A DNA stretch of 64,000 nucleotides from Oscillospiraceae bacterium (GTDB taxonomy: Bacteria; Bacillota; Clostridia; Oscillospirales; Oscillospiraceae), in assembly GCA_022846075.1 (NCBI GenBank), contig AP025582.1:1-64000 (forward strand). Reading direction: 5' to 3'. Under the pieces are notes generated by a model. The model searched no databases and was not told where the DNA came from. It saw only the letters and a program-made list of their open reading frames with translations. Shown here piece by piece: positions 18,910 through 26,922 of this stretch. How positions within the stretch are numbered: the stretch's first letter is position 1; the number at the start of each line of letters is the position of its first letter. The translations under genes were made by a program, and so were the position numbers.

Positions 18910-20346
18910 TTGGACCGACAGACCATCCGAATCGCCCCGGAGGACATCGCCCGCCAGGGGGAATTTTGTGAAAAGATACACGAGCGGCTGGCCTCCCTGC
19001 CGGCCCAGCCCTTGGCTTTTGTGGACACCTACGGCTGCCAGCAGAACGAGGCCGACTCGGAGCGCATCCGGGGCTACCTGGGCTCCATGGGCTACGGCTT
19101 CACGGACTCTGAGGAGGACGCGGACGTCATCGTCATCAACACCTGCGCCATCCGGGAGCACGCCGAGGACCGGGTGCTTGGCAACGTGGGGGCCCTGGTC
19201 CACGCCAAGCGCCGCCACCCCGGGCAGATCATCTGCCTGTGCGGCTGCATGGCCCAGGAGCCCCAGGTGGCCGAGAAGATTCGCCAGTCCTACCGGCACG
19301 TGGACCTCCTGTTCGGCCCCCACGCCCTGTGGAAATTTCCCGAGCTGCTCTACCGGGTGCTGACCCGGCGGGGCAGGGTCTTTGAAAACACCGACGAGCC
19401 CGGCTCCATCGCCGAGGGCATCCCCGTGGTGCGGCAGAACGGCGTGAAGGCCTGGGTGTCCATCATGTACGGCTGCAACAATTTCTGCTCCTACTGCATC
19501 GTCCCCTACGTCCGGGGCCGGGAGCGTTCCCGGAAGCCGGAGGACGTGCTGGCGGAGGTGGAGGAGCTGGCCCGGGCGGGCTACCGGGACATTACCCTTT
19601 TGGGCCAGAACGTGAACTCCTACGGCAAGGACTTGGGCTTGGACATGGATTTCGCCGACCTGCTGGAGGCGGTGAACGCCATCTCCGGAGACTTCCTCAT
19701 CCGCTTCATGACCAGCCACCCCAAGGACGCCTCCCAGAAGCTCTTCGAGACCATGGCCCGGTGCGAGAAGGTGGCCCCCGTGTTCCACCTCCCCTTCCAG
19801 GCGGGGAGCGACCGGGTGCTGAAGGCCATGAACCGGGTCTACGACCGGGCGGGCTACCTGGACAAGGTGCGCCGCCTGCGGGAGCAGGTCCCAGACGTGG
19901 TCATCACCTCCGACGTGATCGTGGGCTTCCCCGGGGAGACCACCGAGGAATTTGAGGAGACCCTCTCCCTCATCGAGGAGGTCCGCTTCGACGCCCTCTT
20001 CACCTTTATCTACTCCCCCCGGGCGGGGACCCCGGCGGCCGGGATGGACGACCCCATGCCCGCCGCCGAGAAGCACGCCAACTTCGACCGGCTGGTGGCC
20101 GCCCAGAACGCCATCTCCGCCGAAAAGCACGCCGCCTACGTGGGGAAAACCCTGCGGTGCCTGGTGGATGCCGCCGGGGACGACCCCCGGTATCCCCTGG
20201 CCGCCCGGACCCCGGGGAACCGGCTGGTGCGGCTGGCGGACGGGGCGGCGGATCTGGTGGGCACTTATCAGAATGTGGAGATCACGGGAGCCAATACCTG
20301 GTCCCTCTTCGGAAAGCTGGCCCCGGCGGGGACGCGGGGGAAATAA
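18910..20346 (+). CDS. miaB: tRNA-2-methylthio-N6-dimethylallyladenosine synthase MiaB
   Basis: A radical SAM methylthiotransferase that adds the methylthio group to i6A37 of tRNAs reading UNN codons. The 478-residue protein has the N-terminal UPF0004 domain with three cluster Cys (TYGCQQNEAD, VINTCAIREHA, CLCGCMAQ), the radical SAM motif CNNFCSYC near 189-196 and a C-terminal TRAM domain (ARTPGNRLVRL onwards). A TTG at 18910 is preferred since GGAGGA ends 6 nt before it; an in-frame GTG at 18889 is the alternative. miaA, which makes its substrate, is not in this window. mutS and mutL follow. Confidence 0.93.
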   Translation: MDRQTIRIAPEDIARQGEFCEKIHERLASLPAQPLAFVDTYGCQQNEADSERIRGYLGSMGYGFTDSEEDADVIVINTCAIREHAEDRVLGNVGALVHAKRRHPGQIICLCGCMAQEPQVAEKIRQSYRHVDLLFGPHALWKFPELLYRVLTRRGRVFENTDEPGSIAEGIPVVRQNGVKAWVSIMYGCNNFCSYCIVPYVRGRERSRKPEDVLAEVEELARAGYRDITLLGQNVNSYGKDLGLDMDFADLLEAVNAISGDFLIRFMTSHPKDASQKLFETMARCEKVAPVFHLPFQAGSDRVLKAMNRVYDRAGYLDKVRRLREQVPDVVITSDVIVGFPGETTEEFEETLSLIEEVRFDALFTFIYSPRAGTPAAGMDDPMPAAEKHANFDRLVAAQNAISAEKHAAYVGKTLRCLVDAAGDDPRYPLAARTPGNRLVRLADGAADLVGTYQNVEITGANTWSLFGKLAPAGTRGK

Positions 20347-20372
20347 AAAATAGCTCTTTGAGCTATTTTTTA
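20345..20372 (+). terminator. Terminator of miaB
   Basis: A 12-bp stem built around TAGCTC/GAGCTA with a TTT loop, followed by a T-run. It begins at the miaB stop codon. Confidence 0.8.
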
Positions 20373-20444
20373 CGGCATATGGCCCCTCTGGGGCCATGCC
20401 TGGGATTTTAGGCCGCGGCCGGGACGGCCGCATGCCGTTTTTTT
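20372..20444 (+). other. Compact three-way-junction structure ending in a T-run, candidate small RNA
   Basis: An outer stem ACGGCAT (20372-20378) / ATGCCGT (20432-20438) encloses two inner hairpins, TGGCCCC/GGGGCCA (20380-20397) and GGCCG/CGGCC (20411-20429). T7 follows at 20438-20444. It lies in the 216-nt gap between miaB and a minus-strand gene, which also holds a 17-bp perfect inverted repeat (20438-20454 / 20458-20474). It may be a structured RNA or a composite terminator; no promoter of its own is evident. Confidence 0.4.
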
Positions 20445-20515
20445 ATAGCTTGCCGCAGGCAAGCTATAAAAAACAGCGGGAAGCGCTGTTCGTTACGGCG
20501 CCGGGCGGCAAAGAC

Positions 20516-20551
20516 ATAAAAAACGGGCCAAACTTGATGTTTGGCCCGTTC
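20516..20551 (-). terminator. Terminator of the minus-strand gene at 20563
   Basis: A 12-bp stem made of CGGGCCAAAC and its complement (about 20524-20550), followed on the minus strand by a T-run (20523-20516). Confidence 0.85.
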
Positions 20552-20562
20552 CGGTCCACAGC

Positions 20563-20847
20563 TTACTCTCGGCTTTTCTCCTGCGTTTCCGGGTGGACAA
20601 GCTCGATCCCCATGGACAGTCCGCACTGGAAGAGGGTCTTTTCCTCGATGGAGCGGGAGAGCTCCACGCTGTCCAGGTAGCGCTCCAAAACGGCGCTCTC
20701 CGGCTGGTCCAGCCGGGCGCGGAGCTGGGCCAGGGCCTCCTCGGCGGTTTTTTGGCTTTTGTTATACTCCACGTGCCGGGGGGCGAGGTAGTGCTCGAAA
20801 CGCTCTTCGTAGGCAAATTGCATCAGGTGCGAGAGTAAGTCGGACAT
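20563..20847 (-). CDS. Small hypothetical protein upstream of mutS
   Basis: A 94-residue soluble, acidic, helical protein with no signal peptide. It resembles in layout (N-terminal helix, ERF..Y..P, a long charged middle, C-terminal F-x-x-G-x-x-x-G-x-x-L) small Clostridial proteins of unknown function such as the DUF6809 group, but this match is from memory and weak. It is transcribed divergently from mutS from a promoter that shares its -35 region with the mutS promoter, and has its own terminator. Confidence 0.7.
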   Translation of the reverse strand: MSDLLSHLMQFAYEERFEHYLAPRHVEYNKSQKTAEEALAQLRARLDQPESAVLERYLDSVELSRSIEEKTLFQCGLSMGIELVHPETQEKSRE

Positions 20848-20902
20848 GGAACGTCATCTCCATTTCGCAGTTGTTCTGAAACCAAAAGGTCGGTCAAGTC
20901 CT

Positions 20903-20953
20903 ATTATAGTATTTCCGGCCCTGGTTGCCAAGAATGGATTTTCCAAATATTAC
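20903..20953. promoter_or_regulatory. Face-to-face promoters sharing a -35 sequence (20563 gene and mutS)
   Basis: Minus strand: -35 TTGGCA (20931-20926), 17-nt spacer, -10 TATAAT (20908-20903). Plus strand: -35 TTGCCA (20925-20930), 17-nt spacer, -10-like TATTAC (20948-20953), leading toward mutS. The two -35 elements are the two strands of TTGCCAA, so polymerase can use only one side at a time. The mutS promoter is the weaker match. Confidence 0.6.
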
Positions 20954-20999
20954 ATGATATGGCCCCAGACGCACACAGAGAAAAAAGGAGGCTCCCCCC

Positions 21000-23588
21000 A
21001 TGGCAGAAGGCACCCCCATGATGCTGCAATATCACAAGATCAAGGCCGACCACCCCGACTGCATCCTCTTTTTCCGCCTGGGGGACTTCTACGAGATGTT
21101 CAACGAGGACGCCAAGACGGCCTCCCGGGAGCTGGAGCTGACCCTCACCAGCCGGGACCGGACCCGGCCCCCCGAGGAGCGCACCCCCATGTGCGGGGTG
21201 CCCTACCACGCCGCCGAGGCCTACATCTCCCGCCTCATCGCCAAGGGCTACAAGGTGGCCATCTGCGAGCAGATGGAGGACCCGGCCACCGCCAAGGGCC
21301 TGGTGGACCGGGACATCATCCGCATCGTCACCCCCGGCACGGTCATCGAGGAGACCATGCTGGAGGAGGGGAAGAACAACTTCCTGTGCGCGTTGTGCCT
21401 GGAGGAGGAGAAGGCGGGGCTGTGCTTCGCCGACCTGTCCACCGGGGAGGTGTCGGCCACCGGCTTTGCCGGGCCGGGCTGGCGGGAGCACGTGGAAAAC
21501 GAGCTGGGCCGCTTCGCCCCCCGGGAGGTCCTGCTCTCTTCCGAGGCCTGGGAGGACCCCCTGCTCCAGGACTTCCTCCGGTCCCGGCTGGACTGCCGCC
21601 GGGAGCGGGGCGGAGAGGAGGCCTTCGCGCCGGGCCCCGCCGCCCGGGCGGTGGAAAAGCAGTTCGGGCCGGGGGCGGAGGGGCTGCCCGCCGGGCCGGT
21701 GACCCGGTGCGTGGGGGCCCTGATGAGCTATCTCTACGACACCCAGAAAACCGATCTCTCCCACCTGTCCAGCGTCAATTACTACACCACCGGGGAGTTC
21801 ATGGAGCTGGACCTCACCGCCCGGCGGAACCTGGAGCTCACCGAGACCCTCCGGGGGGGCGAGAAGAAGGGGAGCCTTCTGTGGGTGCTGGACAAGACCT
21901 GCACCCCCATGGGCCACCGGCTCATCCGCTCCTGGCTGGAGCGGCCCCTCCTCTCCCCCGTCCAGATCGGCAAGCGCCAGGGGGCGGTGGCCGACCTCGT
22001 GGGGGACTCGGTGGCCCGGCAGGAGATCGCCCGGGAGCTGAAGGAGGTCACCGACCTGGAACGGCTCATCGGCCGGGTGGTCTACGGTACCGCCGGGGGC
22101 CGGGATTTGGTGTCCCTGTCCAGAGGCCTGGGGCGGCTGCCCGACCTGCGGCTCCTCCTCTCCCCCTTTCAGTCCTCCCTCCTCTCCGTCCTGCGGGAGA
22201 GCCTGGACGACCTGGCCGACCTGCGGGGGCAGATCGACGCCGCCTTTGTGGAGGAGCCCCCCTTCTCCGTCCGGGAGGGCGGCTTCATCCGGGACGGCTA
22301 CGACGCCGAGGTGGACCGGCTGCGGGGCATCCTCACTGGCGGCAAGGACATGGTGGCCGCCATGGAGGCCCAGGAGAAGGAAAAGACGGGCATCAAGAGC
22401 CTGAAGGTGGGCTTCAACAAGGTGTTCGGCTACTACATCGAGGTGTCCAAGGCCAATTATGCCCAGGTGCCCGATACCTATATCCGCAAACAGACCTTGG
22501 TGAACTGCGAGCGGTTCATCACCCCTGAACTCAAGGAGATGGAGCACACCATTCTCACCGCCCAGGACCAGCTTACCGCCCTGGAGTACCAGCTCTTCTG
22601 CCAGGTGCGGCAGGCGGCCGCCGACCGGGTGGCCGACATCCAGCGCTCCGCCGCCGCCGTGGCCCAGGTGGACGTGCTGTGCTCCTTCGCCCGGGTGGCC
22701 GCCGAGAACGGCTACTGCATGCCCCAGGTGGACCTCAGCGACGTCATCGACATCACCGAGGGCCGCCACCCCGTGGTGGAAAAGACCCGGAAGGGGGAGC
22801 TCTTCGTCCCCAACGACACTCACATGGACGGGAAAGAGGACATGGTGAGCATCATCACCGGCCCCAATATGGCGGGTAAATCCACCTATATGCGGCAGGT
22901 GGCTCTCATCGTCCTCATGGCCCAGATGGGCTCCTTTGTCCCCGCCAAGGCCGCCCGGGTGGGCATCGTGGACCGGGTGTTCACCCGCATCGGAGCCAGC
23001 GACGACCTCTCCGCCGGCCAGTCCACCTTTATGGTGGAGATGACCGAGGTGGCCGAGCTGTTGAAAAACGCCACGGCCAAAAGCCTTCTCATTTTGGACG
23101 AGATCGGCCGGGGCACCTCTACTTACGACGGCATGGCCATCGCCCGGGCGGTGCTGGAGTTCTGCGCCGACCGCAGGCGTCTGGGGGCCAAGACCCTTTT
23201 CGCCACCCACTACCACGAGCTTACCGACCTGGAGGGGGAGATCGGCGGGGTGAAGAACTACAACATCGCCGCCAAGAAGAAAAAGGACGACATCCTGTTC
23301 CTGCGGAAGATCGTCCGGGGCCCCGCCGCCGCCAGCTACGGCATCGAGGTGGCCAAGCTGGCCGGGGTGCCCGACAAGGTGATTTCCCGGGCAAAGGTGA
23401 TCCTGGACCAGCTGGAGACCGAGGGGGTGCCCCTGCCCGCCGTCTCCGCCGCCCCGGAGGACGGACAGTTCTCCCTGGGAGATCTGGGGGCCCAGTCTGT
23501 GGCCGACCGTCTCCGGGCAGTGGATGTGGATACGCTGACGCCCATCGAGGCCATGAACCTTCTGTATGAGATGAAAAAGGAGCTGTGA
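21000..23588 (+). CDS. mutS: DNA mismatch repair protein MutS
   Basis: MutS recognises mismatches and small loops and, with MutL, starts repair. The 862-residue protein has the mismatch-contacting motif GDFYEMF near 31-37 (Phe-x-Glu), connector, lever and clamp domains, and a C-terminal ABC ATPase with Walker A GPNMAGKSTYM near 621-631, LILDEIGRGTS near 698-708 and the His switch ATHYHEL. A clamp-binding QFSLGDL-like motif lies near 822-828. AAAAGGAGG lies 7-8 nt upstream of the ATG. A CPBP protease gene separates mutS from mutL. Confidence 0.96.
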   Translation: MAEGTPMMLQYHKIKADHPDCILFFRLGDFYEMFNEDAKTASRELELTLTSRDRTRPPEERTPMCGVPYHAAEAYISRLIAKGYKVAICEQMEDPATAKGLVDRDIIRIVTPGTVIEETMLEEGKNNFLCALCLEEEKAGLCFADLSTGEVSATGFAGPGWREHVENELGRFAPREVLLSSEAWEDPLLQDFLRSRLDCRRERGGEEAFAPGPAARAVEKQFGPGAEGLPAGPVTRCVGALMSYLYDTQKTDLSHLSSVNYYTTGEFMELDLTARRNLELTETLRGGEKKGSLLWVLDKTCTPMGHRLIRSWLERPLLSPVQIGKRQGAVADLVGDSVARQEIARELKEVTDLERLIGRVVYGTAGGRDLVSLSRGLGRLPDLRLLLSPFQSSLLSVLRESLDDLADLRGQIDAAFVEEPPFSVREGGFIRDGYDAEVDRLRGILTGGKDMVAAMEAQEKEKTGIKSLKVGFNKVFGYYIEVSKANYAQVPDTYIRKQTLVNCERFITPELKEMEHTILTAQDQLTALEYQLFCQVRQAAADRVADIQRSAAAVAQVDVLCSFARVAAENGYCMPQVDLSDVIDITEGRHPVVEKTRKGELFVPNDTHMDGKEDMVSIITGPNMAGKSTYMRQVALIVLMAQMGSFVPAKAARVGIVDRVFTRIGASDDLSAGQSTFMVEMTEVAELLKNATAKSLLILDEIGRGTSTYDGMAIARAVLEFCADRRRLGAKTLFATHYHELTDLEGEIGGVKNYNIAAKKKKDDILFLRKIVRGPAAASYGIEVAKLAGVPDKVISRAKVILDQLETEGVPLPAVSAAPEDGQFSLGDLGAQSVADRLRAVDVDTLTPIEAMNLLYEMKKEL

Positions 23589-23684
23589 CGGGGCGAGCCG
23601 CCGTCCCCCGCTTCCCCCGCGGCGGCGGTTTTTCCCCGTTTAAGCTAATGGATGACCCAAACAGAAAAGAAAGGAGGCCCGCCC

Positions 23685-24377
23685 ATGTTCCGCCGTTCCT
23701 GGAAATCGAAAATGACTAGCTCCGAGCGCCAGCGGGGGTGGGTCTTCTTCGCGCTTTACCTGTTGGTGTTCCCCTACCTGAACAGCTGGGCCCAGAGGAT
23801 GCTGCTGGGCGAGGGGGAGCCCCTCACCGCCGAGGCCAACGTGGTCTATTACTCTCTCCTCTTCGTCCTGGCCCTGATGGTGTTCTGGAGCTTTTTGAAA
23901 AGCGACTTTGAGGACTTGCTGGACTGGCTGCCCGAGAACCTCTTCGGCCTGCTGGCGGGCTTTGCCGGGGCGGGGATCCTTCATTTCCTGGTGGGTTTTC
24001 TCCCCCTCCCGGTGGCCGACCCGATCCCGGCCCAGTATGCCGCGGAGTTCGCCCTGGCCCCCCTCCCCACCGCCGTGCTGGTGCTGGTGCTCATCCCCGT
24101 CATCGAGGAGGCCCTCTTCCGGGGGCTGGTCTTCGGCTCCCTGCGGCGGTACAGCCGGGTGCTGGCCTATGTGGTCACCATCCTGGGGTATGCCCTGGCC
24201 TGTGTGTGGCGGTATGCCATTGAGCTGGGGGACCCCAGGTACCTCCTGCTGACGATCTACTACCTGCCCATGTCGGCGGCCCTGACCTGGTGCTACGACA
24301 ACGGCGGCTCCATCTGGGGCAGCGTGGGGCTCCACACCGCCATCAACGTCTTTGTTCTGGCCCTGGCCCTGCACTGA
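23685..24377 (+). CDS. CPBP-family intramembrane metalloprotease
   Basis: A 230-residue protein with about six membrane segments and the CPBP (Abi/CAAX protease) motifs: EEALFRG near 145-151 and GLHTAINVFVL near 215-225 with the metal-binding His. Family members include CAAX-prenyl proteases and bacteriocin self-immunity proteins; the substrate here is unknown. The start at 23685 has AAGGAGG upstream; an in-frame ATG at 23652 is less likely. It lies between mutS and mutL and is probably cotranscribed with them. Confidence 0.82.
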   Translation: MFRRSWKSKMTSSERQRGWVFFALYLLVFPYLNSWAQRMLLGEGEPLTAEANVVYYSLLFVLALMVFWSFLKSDFEDLLDWLPENLFGLLAGFAGAGILHFLVGFLPLPVADPIPAQYAAEFALAPLPTAVLVLVLIPVIEEALFRGLVFGSLRRYSRVLAYVVTILGYALACVWRYAIELGDPRYLLLTIYYLPMSAALTWCYDNGGSIWGSVGLHTAINVFVLALALH

Positions 24378-24426
24378 ACCAAAGCCCGGCGCCCTCGATT
24401 TTACCGACGGAAAGGAAGGTGACGAC

Positions 24427-26427
24427 ATGCTTCACATTCAACAGCTGGATTCCCACGTGGCCGACCTCATCGCCGCCGGCGAGGTGGTGGAACGGCCCGC
24501 CTCGGTGGTGAAGGAATTGGTGGAAAACGCCATCGACGCCCAGGCCCACGCCATCACGGTGGAGATCCAGAACGGGGGCATGTCCCTCATCCGGGTCACC
24601 GACGACGGCTGCGGCATCGCCCCCGGAGAGGTGGAGACCGCCTTCCTCCGCCACGCCACCTCCAAGATCCGCAGCGAGTACGACCTGGAGGCCATCGGCA
24701 CCCTGGGCTTTCGGGGGGAGGCCCTGGCCGCCATCGCCTCGGTGGCCCGGGTGGAGCTGCTGACCCGCCGGCTGGAGGACACCCTGGGCACCTCCCTCAC
24801 CCTGGAGGGAGGCGTGGTCACGGGGAAGGAGGAGGCGGGCTGTCCCGCGGGGACCACCCTGCTGGTGCGGGACCTCTTCTACAATACCCCCGCCCGGCTC
24901 AAATTTATGAAAAAAGACGCCGCCGAGGGGGCGGCCTGTCTTGCCGCCGTCCAGCGCCAGGCCTTGGCCCACCCTGAGGTGAGCTTCAAGTTTTTGAAGG
25001 ACGGGAAGCAGGAGCTGCTGACCCCCGGGGACAGCCAGCTGCGCTCCGCCCTCTACGCCGTGCTGGGCCGGGACATGGCCCTGGGCTTTACCAAGGTGGA
25101 GGGCAGCGGCGAGGGCATGACGGTGTCCGGCTTCACCTCCCTCCCCGCCTGCTGCCGGGGGACCAGGGGGTATCAGTTCTTCTTCGTCAACGGCCGGTAC
25201 ATCAAGTCCAAGACCATGACCGCCGCCGTGGAGCAGGCCTACGCCAACCAGAGGATGGTGGGCAAGTTCCCCGGCTGCGTCCTCCATCTGACCACCAAGC
25301 TGAACGCCGTGGACGTGAACGTCCACCCCACCAAGCAGGAGGTGAAGTTCGGCGCCGAGCGGCAAGTCTTTTCGGCGGTGTACTACGCCGTCCTGGCCGC
25401 CCTGGGGGCCGACCAGTCCCGCCCGGCGGCGGTGGTGGCCGCCCCCAAGGCCCACGACACGGTGACAGAGCGGCAGACGTCCTTGCCGCTTCATGACTTT
25501 ACCGCACCCAAGGCTCCTCGTGCATGGCCGGAGCGGCCCGAGGGAGGAGCGGGGGGTACGACCTTGACGAAAGGTTCCCCTCATCCGTCATTTGCTGCGC
25601 AAATGCCACCTGAAGGTGAATTGTCCCGCAGGGACAAGAGAAGCCACCCTGGGGTGTCCCCCGGGGGGAAGGCTTTAGGGACGGGGATTTCCCTTGGGGA
25701 AAGCCAGCCTGCCATGGGGCAGAGGGCTGAGGAGAGACCTTCCGTGTTGCCGGGGGCCGATGGGCCTGAGGCCGCGCCTTTGGAGCGGCAAATCCCGCCC
25801 CCTCCCCCGCCCGTCCAAAGACCGGAACCCAGGAAGCCGGAGCCCCCGGCGGAGGAGCCGGAGATCCCCTGGCGGGTGGCCGGGGAGCTGTTCCGCACCT
25901 ACATCCTGGTGGAGCAGGGGGACAAGGCCCTGCTCATCGACAAGCACGCCGCCCACGAGCGGATGAACTTTGACCGGATGCGGGCCCAGGACTACCAGCC
26001 CATGTCCCAGGAGCTTCTGACCCCCACGGTGTTCACCCCCGCCCCCGAAGAGGGGGCCGCCCTGCTGGACCACCTGGAGGAGCTGGAGGGGCTGGGCTTC
26101 GAGGTCACCGATTTCGGCGGAGGTTCCCTGGCCGTCCGGCGGATCCCCGACTACGTGGACCCCGGCGACATTGAGGCCACCCTCACCGAGGTGGCCGGGA
26201 AGCTCCTGGCCACCGGCTCCGCCGGGGACGCCCAGCGCCGGGACGAGATTCTCCACACCATGGCCTGCAAGGCCGCCATCAAGGGGGGCTGGAAAAACGC
26301 CCCGGAGGAGCTGGCCCGGGTGGCCAAGGCCGTCATAGCCGGAGAGGTCAAATACTGTCCCCATGGCCGGCCGGTGGCCATAGAGCTGACCCGGAGCCAG
26401 CTGGAAAAGCAGTTCAAGCGGGCTTGA
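24427..26427 (+). CDS. mutL: DNA mismatch repair protein MutL
   Basis: MutL couples mismatch recognition to strand incision. The 666-residue protein has the GHKL ATPase motifs (KELVENAIDAQ near 34-44, DDGCGI, GFRGEALAAI near 96-105) and a C-terminal endonuclease region with DKHAAHERMNFD near 504-515, MACKAAIKGG near 615-624 and CPHGRPVAIEL near 643-653. It therefore looks nuclease-competent, as in most bacteria without MutH. The proline-rich linker holds an in-frame R1 repeat (25573-25674, about residues 383-416), so the protein is longer than its Bacillus counterpart (627). Confidence 0.95.
   Translation: MLHIQQLDSHVADLIAAGEVVERPASVVKELVENAIDAQAHAITVEIQNGGMSLIRVTDDGCGIAPGEVETAFLRHATSKIRSEYDLEAIGTLGFRGEALAAIASVARVELLTRRLEDTLGTSLTLEGGVVTGKEEAGCPAGTTLLVRDLFYNTPARLKFMKKDAAEGAACLAAVQRQALAHPEVSFKFLKDGKQELLTPGDSQLRSALYAVLGRDMALGFTKVEGSGEGMTVSGFTSLPACCRGTRGYQFFFVNGRYIKSKTMTAAVEQAYANQRMVGKFPGCVLHLTTKLNAVDVNVHPTKQEVKFGAERQVFSAVYYAVLAALGADQSRPAAVVAAPKAHDTVTERQTSLPLHDFTAPKAPRAWPERPEGGAGGTTLTKGSPHPSFAAQMPPEGELSRRDKRSHPGVSPGGKALGTGISLGESQPAMGQRAEERPSVLPGADGPEAAPLERQIPPPPPPVQRPEPRKPEPPAEEPEIPWRVAGELFRTYILVEQGDKALLIDKHAAHERMNFDRMRAQDYQPMSQELLTPTVFTPAPEEGAALLDHLEELEGLGFEVTDFGGGSLAVRRIPDYVDPGDIEATLTEVAGKLLATGSAGDAQRRDEILHTMACKAAIKGGWKNAPEELARVAKAVIAGEVKYCPHGRPVAIELTRSQLEKQFKRA
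25573..25674 (+). repeat. In-frame R1 repeat inside the mutL linker
   Basis: The segment starts GGTTCCCCTCATCCGTCA and ends GGGGGGAAGGC, with an inner hairpin TTTGC/GCAAA and a variant insert containing TTGTCCC/GGGACAA. It is 102 nt long, so it keeps the mutL frame and adds 34 residues rich in Pro, Ser, Gly and charged residues between the ATPase and endonuclease domains. A degenerate second palindrome (TTTCCC...GGGAAAG) follows at 25688-25702. Confidence 0.8.
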
Positions 26428-26499
26428 CAGAAACCGACAGGATTCGACCTAAATTTGGTATATTATGGAAACATCTAATAGAGAAAGGATGTTTCCCCT

Positions 26500-26727
26500 A
26501 TGTCCAGACCCAACGACCTGCAGGATTTGTTTCTCTCCCGCGCCCGCCGCGCCCAGGAGCCGGTGACCTTGTTCCTCATGAACGGCTTCCAGATGCGGGG
26601 GAAGATCGCCGGCTTCGACCCCTTTGTGGTGGTGCTGGTGACCGACGGAAAGCAGCAGATCATTTACAAACACGCCATTTCCACCGTGGTGCCGGAGCAC
26701 CCCATTGACCTGACCCCCGATACATAA
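26500..26727 (+). CDS. hfq: RNA chaperone Hfq
   Basis: A 75-residue Sm-like protein that forms hexamers and pairs small RNAs with mRNAs. Sm1 is visible as [20 protein letters not shown] (residues 20-39) and Sm2 as [12 protein letters not shown] (54-65), the latter with the KHA variant of the E. coli YKHAIST motif. In many Clostridia the order is mutS-mutL-miaA-hfq; here hfq follows mutL by 72 nt with no miaA. AGAAAGGATG lies upstream of the ATG. Confidence 0.93.
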   Translation: MSRPNDLQDLFLSRARRAQEPVTLFLMNGFQMRGKIAGFDPFVVVLVTDGKQQIIYKHAISTVVPEHPIDLTPDT

Positions 26728-26810
26728 GTCCCCCATCCGGCTTCCGCCGGGCGGGGATCCCTTCAGAAATGAAATCCTCGGCCGGCAAAACCACCCCGCG
26801 GGGACTCTCC

Positions 26811-26872
26811 GCCGCCATTGGCGGCCGGGAGGTTCACGGCGCCATTGGGCGCCGCCCCATCCGCGATGGGGC
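26811..26872 (+). promoter_or_regulatory. Three consecutive hairpins before the HlyD-like gene
   Basis: GCCGCCATTGGCGGC (26811-26825), GGCGCCATTGGGCGCC (26838-26853) and GCCCCATCCGCGATGGGGC (26854-26872) are three back-to-back palindromes, the first two with the same CATTG loop. They lie in the 195-nt gap after hfq, about 50 nt before the start codon. No T-run follows, so they are more like an RNA leader structure or repeat than a terminator. Confidence 0.5.
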
Positions 26873-26922
26873 CCCAAAGGGCCGCTTTCCCCCGTGCCGT
26901 CCTCGAAAGAGAGGCCTGCCCC

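Noticed and set aside
20904-23216. 770-codon minus-strand frame opposite mutS
   Set aside because: Shadow of mutS; no motif and no start signal.
26424-26466. TTGACA (26424-26429) with TATATT (26459-26464) as an hfq promoter
   Set aside because: The spacer is 29 nt, far from 16-18; no good alternative -35 was found, so hfq may be read from the mutL transcript.
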